DNA from: Natronococcus sp. A-GB7
GTDB lineage: Archaea > Halobacteriota > Halobacteria > Halobacteriales > Natrialbaceae
Length of the DNA: 64,000 nt
Assembly: GCF_029688865.1 (NCBI RefSeq)
Contig: NZ_JARUKV010000014.1
Span: forward strand, 1 to 64,000
Reading direction: 5' to 3'
Positions 17,174 to 25,036 of the stretch are shown here, one piece after another (position 1 is the stretch's first letter; every line of letters starts with the position of its first letter). The notes beneath the pieces were generated by a model. The model ran no database searches and had not been told where the DNA came from. It worked only from the letters and a program-made list of their open reading frames with translations. A program made the position numbers and the translations under genes.

Positions 17174-17380
17174 TCAGGCGTCGGCCTCGTACCCCGCGTC
17201 CTCGATCGCGCTCCCGATCGCGTCGACGGTCGTCCCCTCGCCGTGTTCGACGCGCACCTGGTCGGTCTCGTGGTTCGCGGTGGCCGAGGACACGCCCTCG
17301 AGCGCCTCGAGGACGTCGGTGACGTTTTCCTCGCAGCCGCCACAGGACATCCCGTTCACGTCGATGGTCGTCTGTTCCAT
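17174..17380 (-). CDS. Heavy-metal-associated (HMA) domain protein
   Basis: This 68-residue protein is a single ferredoxin-like HMA domain. GMSCGGCEENV (residues 10-20) supplies the two Cys that bind Cu(I) or a similar soft metal, and the beta-alpha-beta repeats follow (VSSATANHETDQVRVEH, then AIEDAGYEA). It is probably a cytoplasmic copper chaperone, but no copper ATPase is adjacent. The start at 17380 gives the standard MEQTTIDVNGMSC N-terminus. Confidence 0.9.
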   Translation of the reverse strand: MEQTTIDVNGMSCGGCEENVTDVLEALEGVSSATANHETDQVRVEHGEGTTVDAIGSAIEDAGYEADA

Positions 17381-17482
17381 ACTCTCGGTCGCCACTCGGG
17401 ACAGTTCGGTCTTCCGCATTGGTCGGCCGGGGATCGGATACCGACTCGTGGTTTGATATGCGTTCCCGCAGTCGGTTCGAAC

Positions 17483-17923
17483 ATGTACACGGTTCTGGTT
17501 CCGGTCGACGGCGACGACGACCGGGTCGATGCACAGCTCGAGGCCGTCCGCGAGCTGGCCGCGGAGGAGAAAGCAGTTACCGTCGACGTACTCCACGCGC
17601 GCGAAGAGCTCGACTTCTCGGCCGAGGACGTCGACGACGTCGCCGTCGGCACGCTCGAGGAGGAGCTGACGGAGCTCGAGGGGCTCCCGGCGACGGTCTC
17701 GAGAATCGCCGCGGCGCTGCGGGAGGCGGGCGTCGAGACCGACGTCCACGCGGCGACCGGCCGTCCCGAGGCGGCGATCCTCGACGCGGCCGAGCGCTTC
17801 GACGCGGACCTGCTCGTACTCGGCGCGCGCCGTCGATCGCCCGTCGGCAAGGCGGTGTTCGGAAGCGTCGCCCAGTCGGTCCTGCTCGAGACGAACCGCC
17901 CGGTGATGGTCGTCCCGACCTGA
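17483..17923 (+). CDS. Universal stress protein family protein
   Basis: This 146-residue protein is a single USP domain: YTVLVPVDGDDDRVDAQ at the N-terminus and DADLLVLGARRRSPVGKAVFGSVAQSVLLETNRPVMVVP at the C-terminus (cut here into a pattern: G-x2-R-x2-P-x2-K-x3-GS). The nucleotide-binding glycine motif is modified but recognisable. It is cytoplasmic with no membrane segment. It starts at the ATG at 17483, divergent from the HMA gene, and ends 2 bp from the convergent neighbour. Confidence 0.85.
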   Translation: MYTVLVPVDGDDDRVDAQLEAVRELAAEEKAVTVDVLHAREELDFSAEDVDDVAVGTLEEELTELEGLPATVSRIAAALREAGVETDVHAATGRPEAAILDAAERFDADLLVLGARRRSPVGKAVFGSVAQSVLLETNRPVMVVPT

Positions 17924-17925
17924 TA

Positions 17926-18237
17926 TTATCGGTCGCTCGATGCGGGGCGGCCGAGGGCCTCCTCGACGGCCTCGACCTTCTCCGAGGCGGCGGCGTCGCG
18001 GGTTCGCTTGTCGTCGATCTTCAACACGGTGCTCACCCGGTCGCCGTCGACGGCCTCGTGGGCCGCCTGGGCCGCTGCGAACAACTCGTCGGCCGAGTCG
18101 GCCTCGATCACCGTCCCCATCGGGTTCGTCTCGTAACCGACGTCGTACTCCTCGAGGGCCTCGACGGCCTTCGCGACCTCGTCGGCCATGCTCTCTTCGG
18201 TTACCGGTGCGACGCTGAGTAGTGCAACGACGGTCAT
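17926..18237 (-). CDS. MTH1187/YkoF-family thiamine-binding protein
   Basis: This 103-residue protein matches the MTH1187 (DUF77) family, small ferredoxin-like proteins some of which bind thiamine. Typical features are the TVVALLSVAPVT start, EEYDVGYETNPMGTVIEAD, and the helix FAAAQAAHEAVDGDRVSTVLKIDDKR. No catalytic role is known. Two in-frame upstream codons (MSS) would give 106 residues; MTVVALL from 18237 fits the family better. Confidence 0.85.
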   Translation of the reverse strand: MTVVALLSVAPVTEESMADEVAKAVEALEEYDVGYETNPMGTVIEADSADELFAAAQAAHEAVDGDRVSTVLKIDDKRTRDAAASEKVEAVEEALGRPASSDR

Positions 18238-18357
18238 ACTCGACACTGTCCGTACCGCGGGTAGTAAATCCAGAGCCTGCAGACGATGCCCGACGGAACT
18301 CGCCGGACCGACTCGAGACGCGACAGAAACAGCCGCCGAACGACGGGCTCGATCCGG

Positions 18358-18711
18358 TTACCGGCGCGGTCCCGGCCGACGGCTCTCGGCGGGCGGATAG
18401 ATGACGATGTCGCCGTTGGCGTAGACGTACACCTCGTGCTCGAGGGCGGTGAAGGCGATGTGGCCGCCGGTCCGCTCGGTGCCGTCGGCCTTCGGCCGGA
18501 AGATCCGATCGAGGGCGTCGGGGTCGATGCTGTCGTACAGCGAGAACTCCCCCTGAGAGACGTCCGTGTCCGCGATCGACGCGAGCGCGTGGACGATCGT
18601 CGCGGTCAGCGTCGCCGTGTCGTCGTCGTCGTAGTGGAAGACGTAACGGTCCTCGCCCTGTTCGTACCGGAGTTCGTCGCTCTCGTCTCTTGATGTGGAC
18701 TCGGTTTGCAT
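18358..18711 (-). CDS. Stand-alone HalOD1 output-domain protein
   Basis: This 117-residue protein is one HalOD1 domain: TIVHALASIADTDVSQGEFSLYDSIDPDALDRIF (pattern split by a variable loop), then GGHIAFTALEHEVYVYANGDIVIY. There is no receiver or sensor domain. A polar N-terminus and an Arg-rich C-terminus flank it. HalOD1 is known only as an output module of haloarchaeal signalling proteins. A TATA-like element (GTATAAAAGC, about 18757) reads towards the next region on the plus strand; the minus-strand promoter was not resolved. Confidence 0.8.
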   Translation of the reverse strand: MQTESTSRDESDELRYEQGEDRYVFHYDDDDTATLTATIVHALASIADTDVSQGEFSLYDSIDPDALDRIFRPKADGTERTGGHIAFTALEHEVYVYANGDIVIYPPAESRRPGPRR

Positions 18712-18888
18712 GGGAACCTGTTCGTTCGGCCGTTCGCTGTTGGGTATCGTCCCGGAGTATAAAAGCTACTCGCCGTCGGAAACGCTTCTCGGAACCGACA
18801 ATCGGTGGCGTTGACTACTCCGACGGGCGGCGTCGATACGCCGTGGTCGGCTACGCCCGGCGAGCGCAGCCGCATCGCCCGACCCGGG

Positions 18889-19215
18889 TCAGAACGACTC
18901 GTGAGGCCACTCCTCGCGCTCGCCCAGCGCCGGCGGCGTTCGGTCGCTGTACCCCTTCCGTCCGATCGCGCGCTCACCGACGGTATTGAAGATCGCAACC
19001 CGCGCGTCGGCGGCCGATTCGAGTCGTTCGTTGGGAACCAGCTCGAACAGCTCGCGCAGCGTCTGTTCGCCGTTCGGGAGTCCCAGTACCGCGTCGCCGT
19101 AGCGCTCGGTCAGTTCGTTGCTCGTCGCCGGATACTGGTGCTCCTCGAGTTCGCGAGCGAGCGATCCGAACTCGATTCCCAGCTCTCTCGTTCGCTCGTC
19201 GTCTGGTCCGGTCAT
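18889..19215 (-). CDS. Uncharacterised haloarchaeal protein (DUF5789-like)
   Basis: This 108-residue protein reads MTGPDDERTRELGIEFGSLARELEEHQYPATSNEL at the start (given as a pattern of Glu-rich helix then YPATSNEL), then GNA-type segments LGLPNGEQTLRELFELVPNE and an ending EREEWPHESF. It resembles the small haloarchaeal DUF5789 family, with moderate confidence and no known function. The ATG at 19215 is preferred to 19266 because the 17 extra residues are not family-like. Confidence 0.6.
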   Translation of the reverse strand: MTGPDDERTRELGIEFGSLARELEEHQYPATSNELTERYGDAVLGLPNGEQTLRELFELVPNERLESAADARVAIFNTVGERAIGRKGYSDRTPPALGEREEWPHESF

Positions 19216-19434
19216 CCCGGCTTCGAAGCCGTCGCGGACCGTCTTAAACGCAGCCAGTGGTTTCACGTCGGCACCGAGCGCGAACGCGGTTCATCTCGAG
19301 TTACTCGCCCCAATCGACGGTTGGCACCTCGTCGTCGAACCGTGCGGCTCGAGGCCGATCGCTTCTCAGGAACTCGGAACGGGAGAACTCGGCCGGAGAA
19401 ACGAGGCTGCTCGAGGGATTGCGTCTCGAGGCTC

Positions 19435-19456
19435 TCGAGGTTGTTCGCCGTAGAAG
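19435..19456 (-). repeat. 22-bp flank repeat, copy 1
   Basis: The 22 bp TCGAGGTTGTTCGCCGTAGAAG (split for length: TCGAGGTTGTTCG then CCGTAGAAG with one shared base) are identical to 20110-20131. In both places they lie directly 3' of a tRNA-Gly-type 3' end. Copy 1 lies beyond the distal 144-bp unit; copy 2 lies directly beyond an intact tRNA-Gly. The simplest reading is that this was the native downstream flank and the units were inserted between it and the tRNA. Confidence 0.8.
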
Positions 19457-19600
19457 TGCGCTGGCTGGGATTTGAACCGCTCCCGAGAACCTGCTCGCTA
19501 CGCTCGCAGAACCTCGGTATGTTTCAAACCCAGATTCGATTTCTCCGAACACGGATACTCGCGCTGCCACGCAGCGCTCGCGATGTTGTGTTCGGAGAAA
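19457..19600 (-). repeat. 144-bp tRNA-Gly-linked hairpin unit, distal copy
   Basis: This unit is identical over all 144 bp to the next one. Read on the minus strand it ends with a copy of the last 20 nt or so of tRNA-Gly (T-loop, T-stem 3' strand, acceptor 3' strand, discriminator A). It contains two hairpins: arms 19465-19477/19521-19533 (CTGGGATTTGAAC with GTTTCAAACCCAG) and perfect 13-bp arms 19540-19552/19588-19600 (TTTCTCCGAACAC with GTGTTCGGAGAAA). No protein is plausible here. Confidence 0.85.
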
Positions 19601-19744
19601 TGCGCTGGCTGGGATTTGAACCGCTCCCGAGAACCTGCTCGCTACGCTCGCAGAACCTCGGTATGTTTCAAACCCAGATTCGATTTCTCCGAACACGGAT
19701 ACTCGCGCTGCCACGCAGCGCTCGCGATGTTGTGTTCGGAGAAA
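19601..19744 (-). repeat. 144-bp tRNA-Gly-linked hairpin unit, proximal copy
   Basis: This is an exact tandem copy of the 19457-19600 unit, directly abutting the 3' end of tRNA-Gly 1. The complete identity implies recent duplication or active homogenisation. The period of 144 bp is set by the tRNA 3'-end copy that begins each unit. Confidence 0.85.
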
Positions 19745-19815
19745 TGCGCTGGCTGGGATTTGAACCCAGGTTGTGACCATGGCAAGGTCACGTGATACCA
19801 CTACACTACCAGCGC
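19745..19815 (-). tRNA. tRNA-Gly(GCC), copy 1
   Basis: This 71-nt gene folds as a cloverleaf on the minus strand: acceptor GCGCTGG with CCAGCGC plus discriminator A, anticodon stem TGACC/GGTCA around loop TTGCCAT (anticodon GCC), and T-arm CTGGG-TTCAAAT-CCCAG. CCA is not encoded. The upstream sequence carries a TATA-like CCCTTATCAATT (about 19845-19854). The gene body is identical to copy 2. Confidence 0.95.
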
Positions 19816-19844
19816 CCTGTTGCAGTTTTACGTCTCTCGAGTGA

Positions 19845-19854
19845 ATTGATAAGG
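19845..19854 (-). promoter_or_regulatory. TATA-like box of tRNA-Gly copy 1
   Basis: On the minus strand this reads CTTATCAATT, about 30 bp upstream of the mature 5' end. The equivalent element of copy 2 starts with the same CCTTAT, so both genes seem to have their own promoter. Confidence 0.5.
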
Positions 19855-19989
19855 GTTACGAATCGCTCGACTCGAGTACGGATCGAACCCTCCGTCCCGC
19901 TTCGGTGGTCGACGGCGATCCGGATCACTATCCCAGGATACTCGGAATGGCTCGAGCGACTCGAGGCGTTCGTCGGTGTCGGACGCCGG

Positions 19990-20061
19990 CTGGGATTTGA
20001 ACAACGCGAAGACGGTCGCCTCGCTTCGCTCGGCGCTGCGACTTCTCTCGTTCAAATCCAG
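19990..20061 (-). repeat. tRNA-Gly T-arm-mimicking hairpin between the two tRNAs
   Basis: Arms CTGGGATTTGAAC (19990-20002) and GTTCAAATCCAG (20050-20061) pair almost completely and copy the T-loop/T-stem of tRNA-Gly in both orientations. The interior holds a GAGCGAAGCGAG-type tip on the minus strand. It looks like a diverged relative of the 144-bp units: same arms, different interior. It lies downstream of tRNA-Gly 2 in the direction of transcription. Confidence 0.7.
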
Positions 20062-20109
20062 GACGACTTTACGGCTCACGGATGACGAGCACACGCTACG
20101 CGGTGCTCG

Positions 20110-20131
20110 TCGAGGTTGTTCGCCGTAGAAG
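20110..20131 (-). repeat. 22-bp flank repeat, copy 2
   Basis: This is identical to 19435-19456 and lies immediately downstream of tRNA-Gly copy 2. It marks the probable native 3' flank of this tRNA family. Confidence 0.8.
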
Positions 20132-20202
20132 TGCGCTGGCTGGGATTTGAACCCAGGTTGTGACCATGGCAAGGTCACGTGATACCACTACACTACCAGC
20201 GC
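20132..20202 (-). tRNA. tRNA-Gly(GCC), copy 2
   Basis: This 71-nt gene is identical to copy 1: anticodon GCC in loop TTGCCAT, T-arm CTGGG-TTCAAAT-CCCAG, acceptor 3' strand CCAGCGC with discriminator A and no encoded CCA. The seven bases before the gene (AACAGG on the minus strand) are also shared with copy 1, so the duplication included some 5' flank. Confidence 0.95.
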
Positions 20203-20233
20203 CCTGTTGCACGCTTACCTATCTCTGGAAGCT

Positions 20234-20241
20234 GTATAAGG
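20234..20241 (-). promoter_or_regulatory. TATA-like box of tRNA-Gly copy 2
   Basis: CCTTATAC on the minus strand lies about 32 bp upstream of the tRNA 5' end, matching the position of the copy 1 element. Confidence 0.5.
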
Positions 20242-20440
20242 ATTGCGAATCGAGGGATGTGTGACTCGTCCAGCCGTACCATGCGCCGATCGATCGCCCT
20301 CCCGTAGTGGCCGTCTGACGGCCTCGAGGACGCGTTCACGCGAAAGACGGATCAGCACTCGTGATAGTGTGTCCCGAGGACCCGTATGCGCCGATTTCCC
20401 ACCTGTGAGCCGTTCACAGCCGGAATCGAATCCGCTACCC

Positions 20441-20447
20441 TTTTAAG
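20441..20447 (+). promoter_or_regulatory. Probable promoter of the S10/spc ribosomal operon
   Basis: TTTTAAG, preceded by a C-rich TACCC stretch, is the best TATA candidate ahead of the SPOUT-rpl3 operon. It lies 55-60 bp before the first ATG (20502), so a leader of about 30 nt is expected. No other strong promoter is seen until after secY. Confidence 0.55.
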
Positions 20448-20501
20448 ACTTTGTCGGCAAGACATCGCTACAGTCTAGTGACGCGGCGCCGAAGCGTGGG
20501 C

Positions 20502-21374
20502 ATGACCGTCAGCGTGCTCGTGCCGTCGTCGCTCACCCGCGAAGCCGAGGACAAACGCGAGGCAACTCGCAAGCTCGGATACGTCGCCCGCGCGGCGACC
20601 GTGTTCCGGGCGGATCGGCTCGTCGTCTTCCCCGACCGGGAAGGCGAACGCGGGCGATTCGGCGGCGAGTTCGTCGACACCGTCTTGCGGTACGCGACGA
20701 CGCCCCCCTACCTCCGAAACGAGGCCTGGGGGATGCGCGACGAACTCGAGTACGTGGGCATCCTGCCCCCGCTCCGCGACGTGTCACAGACCGGCTCCGA
20801 ATCGAACGGTTCGGGGTCGTCAAGACAAGGAATCGTGACCGAGGTCGGACCTGATCAACGCGTGCGGGTCAATTGCGGCTTGCAACACCCGATCTCCCTC
20901 AACGTGCCTCCCGGTATGGAGCTCGAGGAGGGGGAGCGCGTGACCGTCAGGATCTCTTCGCGACGACCGGTCCGGGCGAAGCTCGTCGACGACTCCCTTC
21001 CGGGGCTCGACGTCGAGCGGACGGACCTCCAGGCAGCACTCGGCCGTGAGGACGCCGGCGTCCGCATTGCAGCCTCCCGATTCGGTGCAGAACTCACCGT
21101 CGGGCGGCTGGGGACGCTGGCCGGACGCCGCGAGCGCGACGGGATGACCGTCGCCTTCGGGGCACCCGAGAGAGGGCTGCCGGACATCCTCGGAATGGAC
21201 GAGGAGGCCGTCGACGCGCTGTCCAACTGGGACGGCGTCGACGGTGACGGAGTCGAACCCATCGATCCGGGGTTCGACCTCTGGCTGAATACGGTTCCGG
21301 ACCAGGGAAGCGACGTGGTGCGAACGGAAGAGGCTCTGTTCGCCACGCTCGCTCCCCTCACTCTCAGAGAGTGA
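20502..21374 (+). CDS. SPOUT-family RNA methyltransferase
   Basis: This 290-residue protein matches the archaeal COG2106/C9orf114-type SPOUT methyltransferases, putative rRNA or tRNA modification enzymes. It has the TVSVLVPSSLTREAEDKREAT start, RADRLVVFPD, and the TTPPYLRN motif near residue 70. An inserted beta-barrel (about residues 108-165, QGIVTEVGPDQRVRVN) resembles an OB-fold RNA-binding domain. The knot region at the C-terminus is acidic and diverged. It stops 4 bp before rpl3, so it is the first gene of the ribosomal operon. Confidence 0.8.
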   Translation: MTVSVLVPSSLTREAEDKREATRKLGYVARAATVFRADRLVVFPDREGERGRFGGEFVDTVLRYATTPPYLRNEAWGMRDELEYVGILPPLRDVSQTGSESNGSGSSRQGIVTEVGPDQRVRVNCGLQHPISLNVPPGMELEEGERVTVRISSRRPVRAKLVDDSLPGLDVERTDLQAALGREDAGVRIAASRFGAELTVGRLGTLAGRRERDGMTVAFGAPERGLPDILGMDEEAVDALSNWDGVDGDGVEPIDPGFDLWLNTVPDQGSDVVRTEEALFATLAPLTLRE

Positions 21375-21378
21375 TAGA

Positions 21379-22398
21379 ATGCCACAACCAAATTCACCAC
21401 GCAAAGGCTCACTCGGGTTCGGCCCACGACAGCGCGCCTCCTCGGAGGTTCCGCGCTTCAATTCGTGGCCGGACGACGACGGACAGCCGACGCTCCAGGG
21501 TTTCGCGGGCTACAAGGCCGGCATGACCCACGTCGTGATGGTCGACGACGAAGCGAACTCGCCGACCGAGGGGATGGAGGAGACCGTCCCCGTCACGATC
21601 GTGGAGACGCCGCCGATGCGCGCGGTCGCCCTGCGTGCGTACGAGGACACACCGTACGGAAAGAAACCGATCACCGAGGTCTGGACCGACGAGTTCGTTC
21701 CCGAACTCGATCGCGTTCTGGACCTTCCCGGTGACGACTACGACGCCGATGCGGCCGAAGACGAACTTCGAGAGCTGCTCGAGGGCGGCCGCGTCGACGA
21801 CGTTCGCGTCATCACGCACACGGTGCCTTCGGCGGTACCATCGGTACCGAAGAAGAAACCGGACGTGATGGAGACGCGCGTCGGCGGCGGCTCGATCGAC
21901 GAGCGCGTCGACTTCGCGCTCGAGCTGATCGCCGACGGCGGGGAACACGTCATGAACGACACGTTCCGCGCCGGCGAGTACGTCGACGCAAGCGGCGTCA
22001 CGAAGGGGAAAGGGACCCAGGGTCCCGTCAAGCGATGGGGCGTCCAGAAACGCAAGGGCAAACACGCCCGGCAGGGCTGGCGCCGTCGCATCGGCAACCT
22101 CGGCCCCTGGAACCCCTCCCGCGTCCGCTCGACGGTCCCCCAGCAGGGCCAGACCGGTTACCACCAGCGGACGGAACTGAACAAGCGCCTCGTCGATATC
22201 GGCGACGGCGCCGACGCGACGGTCGACGGCGGCTTCGTCAACTACGGCGAGGTCGACGGGCCGCACGCGTTGATCAAGGGCTCGCTCCCCGGGCCGAACA
22301 AGCGTCTCGTACGCTTCCGCCCGGCGATCCGACCCGGAGACCAGCCGCGCCTCGATCCCGAGGTCCGGTTCGTCTCCACCGCATCCAACCAGGGATAA
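21379..22398 (+). CDS. rpl3: Ribosomal protein uL3
   Basis: This 339-residue protein is archaeal uL3 of the large subunit, near the peptidyl-transferase centre. Recognisable parts are the PQPNSPRKGSLGFGPRQRA start, the FAGYKAGMTHV strand and the loop GKGTQGPVKRWGVQKRKGKHARQGW region that enters the rRNA core. It is spaced 4 bp after the SPOUT gene and 3 bp before rpl4. Confidence 0.97.
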   Translation: MPQPNSPRKGSLGFGPRQRASSEVPRFNSWPDDDGQPTLQGFAGYKAGMTHVVMVDDEANSPTEGMEETVPVTIVETPPMRAVALRAYEDTPYGKKPITEVWTDEFVPELDRVLDLPGDDYDADAAEDELRELLEGGRVDDVRVITHTVPSAVPSVPKKKPDVMETRVGGGSIDERVDFALELIADGGEHVMNDTFRAGEYVDASGVTKGKGTQGPVKRWGVQKRKGKHARQGWRRRIGNLGPWNPSRVRSTVPQQGQTGYHQRTELNKRLVDIGDGADATVDGGFVNYGEVDGPHALIKGSLPGPNKRLVRFRPAIRPGDQPRLDPEVRFVSTASNQG

Positions 22399-22401
22399 CA
22401 C

Positions 22402-23154
22402 ATGGACGCAACAGTACGCAACCTGGACGGCTCGGACGCGGACACGATCGAGCTCCCGGCGGTCTTCGAGACCCAGTACCGCCCGGACCTGATCGCCCGT
22501 GCCGTTCGTGCCGCCCAGGCCAACCGAAAACAGGACTACGGCGCCGACGAGTTCGCCGGTCTTCGAACGCCGGCCGAATCGTTCGGTAGCGGCCGCGGGA
22601 TGGCCCACGTCCCCCGACAGAACGGACGCGGTCGACGCGTTCCCCAGACGGTTTCGGGACGCAAGGGACACCCGCCGAAAGCCGAGAAGGACTGGACCGA
22701 ATCGATCAACACGAAAGAGAAGAAGCTGGCCGTCCGCAGCGCTATCGCCGCGACGACCGACGCCGAGCTCGTCGCCGACCGCGGTCACGAGTTCGACGGC
22801 GACGTCGAGGCACCGATCGTCGTCAGCGACGAGTTCGAGGAGCTCCAGAAGACCAAGGAGGTCGTCGAGTTCCTCGAGGCCGCCGGTCTCGCCGACGACA
22901 TCGAGCGAGCCGACGAGGGTCGCAGCGTGCGCTCGGGTCGCGGAAAGACCCGCGGACGCAAGTACAAACAGCCCAAGTCGATCCTCTTCGTCACCTCGAG
23001 CGAGTCCGGCCCGTCCCGTGCGGCCCGGAACCTCGCCGGCGCGGACGTCACGACGGCCGCGGAGGTCAACGCGGAGGATCTCGCGCCGGGCACCCAGCCC
23101 GGTCGACTGACCGTTTGGACCGAGAGCGCACTCGAGGAGGTGGCCGACCGATGA
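22402..23154 (+). CDS. rpl4: Ribosomal protein uL4 (archaeal L4e)
   Basis: This 250-residue protein is uL4, an exit-tunnel and 23S rRNA assembly protein. The long basic loop (GRGMAHVPRQNGRGRRVPQT, GRKGHPPKAEKDW) is characteristic, followed by the globular domain ending VWTESALEEVADR. Its stop overlaps the rpl23 start (ATGA). Confidence 0.97.
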   Translation: MDATVRNLDGSDADTIELPAVFETQYRPDLIARAVRAAQANRKQDYGADEFAGLRTPAESFGSGRGMAHVPRQNGRGRRVPQTVSGRKGHPPKAEKDWTESINTKEKKLAVRSAIAATTDAELVADRGHEFDGDVEAPIVVSDEFEELQKTKEVVEFLEAAGLADDIERADEGRSVRSGRGKTRGRKYKQPKSILFVTSSESGPSRAARNLAGADVTTAAEVNAEDLAPGTQPGRLTVWTESALEEVADR

Positions 23155-23405
23155 GCGGAGCGATCGACCACCCGCTCGTGACGGAGAAGGCGATGAACGA
23201 CATGGACTTCGAGAACAAGCTCCAGTTCGTCGCCAACCCCGACGCCACCAAACCCGAGATCCGAGAGGAAGTCGAGCGACGCTTCGAGGTCTCGGTCGAT
23301 AGCGTCAACACACAGATGACGATGAACGGGAAAAAGAAAGCAACCGTCAAACTCTCCGAGGACGACGACGCCCAGGAAGTCGCCTCGCGTATCGGGGTGT
23401 TCTAA
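23151..23405 (+). CDS. rpl23: Ribosomal protein uL23
   Basis: This 84-residue protein is uL23, which lines the tunnel exit and binds SRP. Family residues include HPLVTEKAMNDMDFENKLQF and VNTQMTMNGKKKATVKL. The ATG at 23151 overlaps the rpl4 stop; a longer frame exists but the overlap start gives the canonical length. Confidence 0.96.
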   Translation: MSGAIDHPLVTEKAMNDMDFENKLQFVANPDATKPEIREEVERRFEVSVDSVNTQMTMNGKKKATVKLSEDDDAQEVASRIGVF

Positions 23406-23407
23406 CG

Positions 23408-24130
23408 ATGGGACGACGCATTCAGGGACAACGACGCGGCCGCGGGACCCCGACGTTCCGTGCCCCGTCGCACCGATACAAGGCGAAGCTCACCCACAAG
23501 AAAGAGGAAGACGACGACGTGATCCGCGGGACCGTCGTGGACATCGAACACGACCCCGCCCGCTCGGCGCCCGTCGCCGCCATCGAGTTCGAGGACGGCG
23601 ACCAGCGACTCGTGCTGGCGCCGGAGGGGATCACCGTCGGTGAGGAGATCCAGGTCGGCGTCAGTGCGGAGATCAAGCCCGGCAACACGATGCCGCTGGC
23701 CGAGATCCCGGAAGGGGTTCCGGTCTGTAACATCGAGGCCAACCCCGGCGACGGCGGTCGATTCGCCCGCGCCTCGGGTGTCAACGCGGACCTGATCACC
23801 CACGACCGCAACGCCGCGGTCATCCAGCTTCCAAGCGGCGAGGTCAAGCGCCTCGATCCGCAGTGTCGTGCTACCATCGGCGTCGTCGCCGGTGGCGGAC
23901 GCACGGAGAAGCCGATGGTCAAAGCCGGAAACAAGTATCACAAGATGAAAGCCCGGGGTACCAAGTGGCCCCGCGTCCGCGGTGTTGCAATGAACGCGAT
24001 CGACCACCCGTTCGGTGGCGGTGGCCGACAGCACCCCGGCAAACCGAAGTCCGTCTCGCGGGACGCCCCGCCGGGACGGAAGGTCGGTGACATCTCCTCG
24101 CGCCGTACCGGCCGAGGTGGAAACAAATGA
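23408..24130 (+). CDS. rpl2: Ribosomal protein uL2
   Basis: This 240-residue uL2 starts [20 protein letters not shown] and carries the SH3-like and OB-type domains. The conserved histidine-containing [17 protein letters not shown] loop reaches towards the peptidyl-transferase centre. The last codons overlap the rps19 start by 4 bp. Confidence 0.97.
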   Translation: MGRRIQGQRRGRGTPTFRAPSHRYKAKLTHKKEEDDDVIRGTVVDIEHDPARSAPVAAIEFEDGDQRLVLAPEGITVGEEIQVGVSAEIKPGNTMPLAEIPEGVPVCNIEANPGDGGRFARASGVNADLITHDRNAAVIQLPSGEVKRLDPQCRATIGVVAGGGRTEKPMVKAGNKYHKMKARGTKWPRVRGVAMNAIDHPFGGGGRQHPGKPKSVSRDAPPGRKVGDISSRRTGRGGNK

Positions 24131-24549
24131 GTCAGGAGTACAGAACCGGCCGCGAAGGTGAGTTCACCTACCGCGGTCACACGCTCGAGGAGCTGCAGGA
24201 GATGGAGCTCGACGAGGTCGTAGAACTGCTGCCCGCTCGCAAGCGGCGAAGTATCAAGCGCGGACTCTCCGTCGAGCAGGAGAAGCTGCTCGAGAAGGCC
24301 CGCGATAAAGGCGAGGAAGAGACCGCTAACGCGCCGATCCGAACGCACCTGCGCGACATGCCGGTGCTGCCGGAGTTCGTCGGACTGACGTTTGCCGTGT
24401 ACAACGGACAGTCCTTCGAGCGCGTTCGCGTCGAACCCGAGATGATCGGACACTATCTCGGCGAGTTCCAGCTGACCCGCACGTCCGTCGAGCACGGACA
24501 GGCCGGGATCGGCGCGACTCGATCCTCGAAGTTCGTCCCACTGAAGTGA
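24127..24549 (+). CDS. rps19: Ribosomal protein uS19
   Basis: This 140-residue small-subunit head protein shows the archaeal [19 protein letters not shown] region (given as the Glu/Leu-rich helix), [17 protein letters not shown] and the conserved [12 protein letters not shown]-like stretch. The archaeal N-terminal extension of about 50 residues is present. It is 7 bp before rpl22. Confidence 0.96.
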   Translation: MSQEYRTGREGEFTYRGHTLEELQEMELDEVVELLPARKRRSIKRGLSVEQEKLLEKARDKGEEETANAPIRTHLRDMPVLPEFVGLTFAVYNGQSFERVRVEPEMIGHYLGEFQLTRTSVEHGQAGIGATRSSKFVPLK

Positions 24550-24556
24550 TCACCGC

Positions 24557-25036
24557 ATGGGAATCAACTACTCAGTCGACGCGGATCCGGACACGACCGC
24601 GAAAGCGATGCTCCGGGAGCGTCACATGAGCCACAAGCACAGCAAGGAGGTCGCCCGCGAGATCAAGGGCCGAACCGTCGCGGACGCCCAGGCGTACCTG
24701 CAGGACGTGATCGACGAGGAGCAGTCGGTGCCGTTCAAGTCCCACAACTCCGGCGCGGGTCACCGCTCGGACGTCGAAGGTTGGGACGCCGGCAAGTACC
24801 CCGAGAAGGTCTCGGGCGAGTTCCTCGATCTGCTCGAGAACGTCGAGTCCAACGCCGACCACCAGGGCTTCGACGGTGCCTCGATGAAGATCGTTCACAT
24901 CGCCGCCCACAAGGTCGGCGAGTCCGTCGGCCGCAAACCCCGCGCGATGGGGCGTGCGACCGCCTGGAACACACCGGAGGTCGACGTCGAGATCGTCGTC
25001 GAGGAAGCCGACGAGAACGAGGAGGATGAGAACTAA
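24557..25036 (+). CDS. rpl22: Ribosomal protein uL22
   Basis: This 159-residue uL22 lies along the exit tunnel. It has the NYSVDADPDTTAKAMLRERHM N-terminus, the KGRTVADAQAYLQDVI helix and the hairpin GRKPRAMGRATAWNTPEVDV. A short acidic tail is typical of halophiles. The stop overlaps the rps3 ATG by 1 bp. Confidence 0.96.
   Translation: MGINYSVDADPDTTAKAMLRERHMSHKHSKEVAREIKGRTVADAQAYLQDVIDEEQSVPFKSHNSGAGHRSDVEGWDAGKYPEKVSGEFLDLLENVESNADHQGFDGASMKIVHIAAHKVGESVGRKPRAMGRATAWNTPEVDVEIVVEEADENEEDEN

Noticed and set aside
19301-19801. Frames encoding repeated FLRTQHRERCVAARVS-like peptides
   Set aside because: They come from the tandem hairpin units and tRNA, so the peptide repeats are a by-product of DNA repeats.
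19457-19815. CRISPR array
   Set aside because: The repeats are two adjacent 144-bp identical units with no unique spacers and no cas genes nearby; they end in tRNA sequence.
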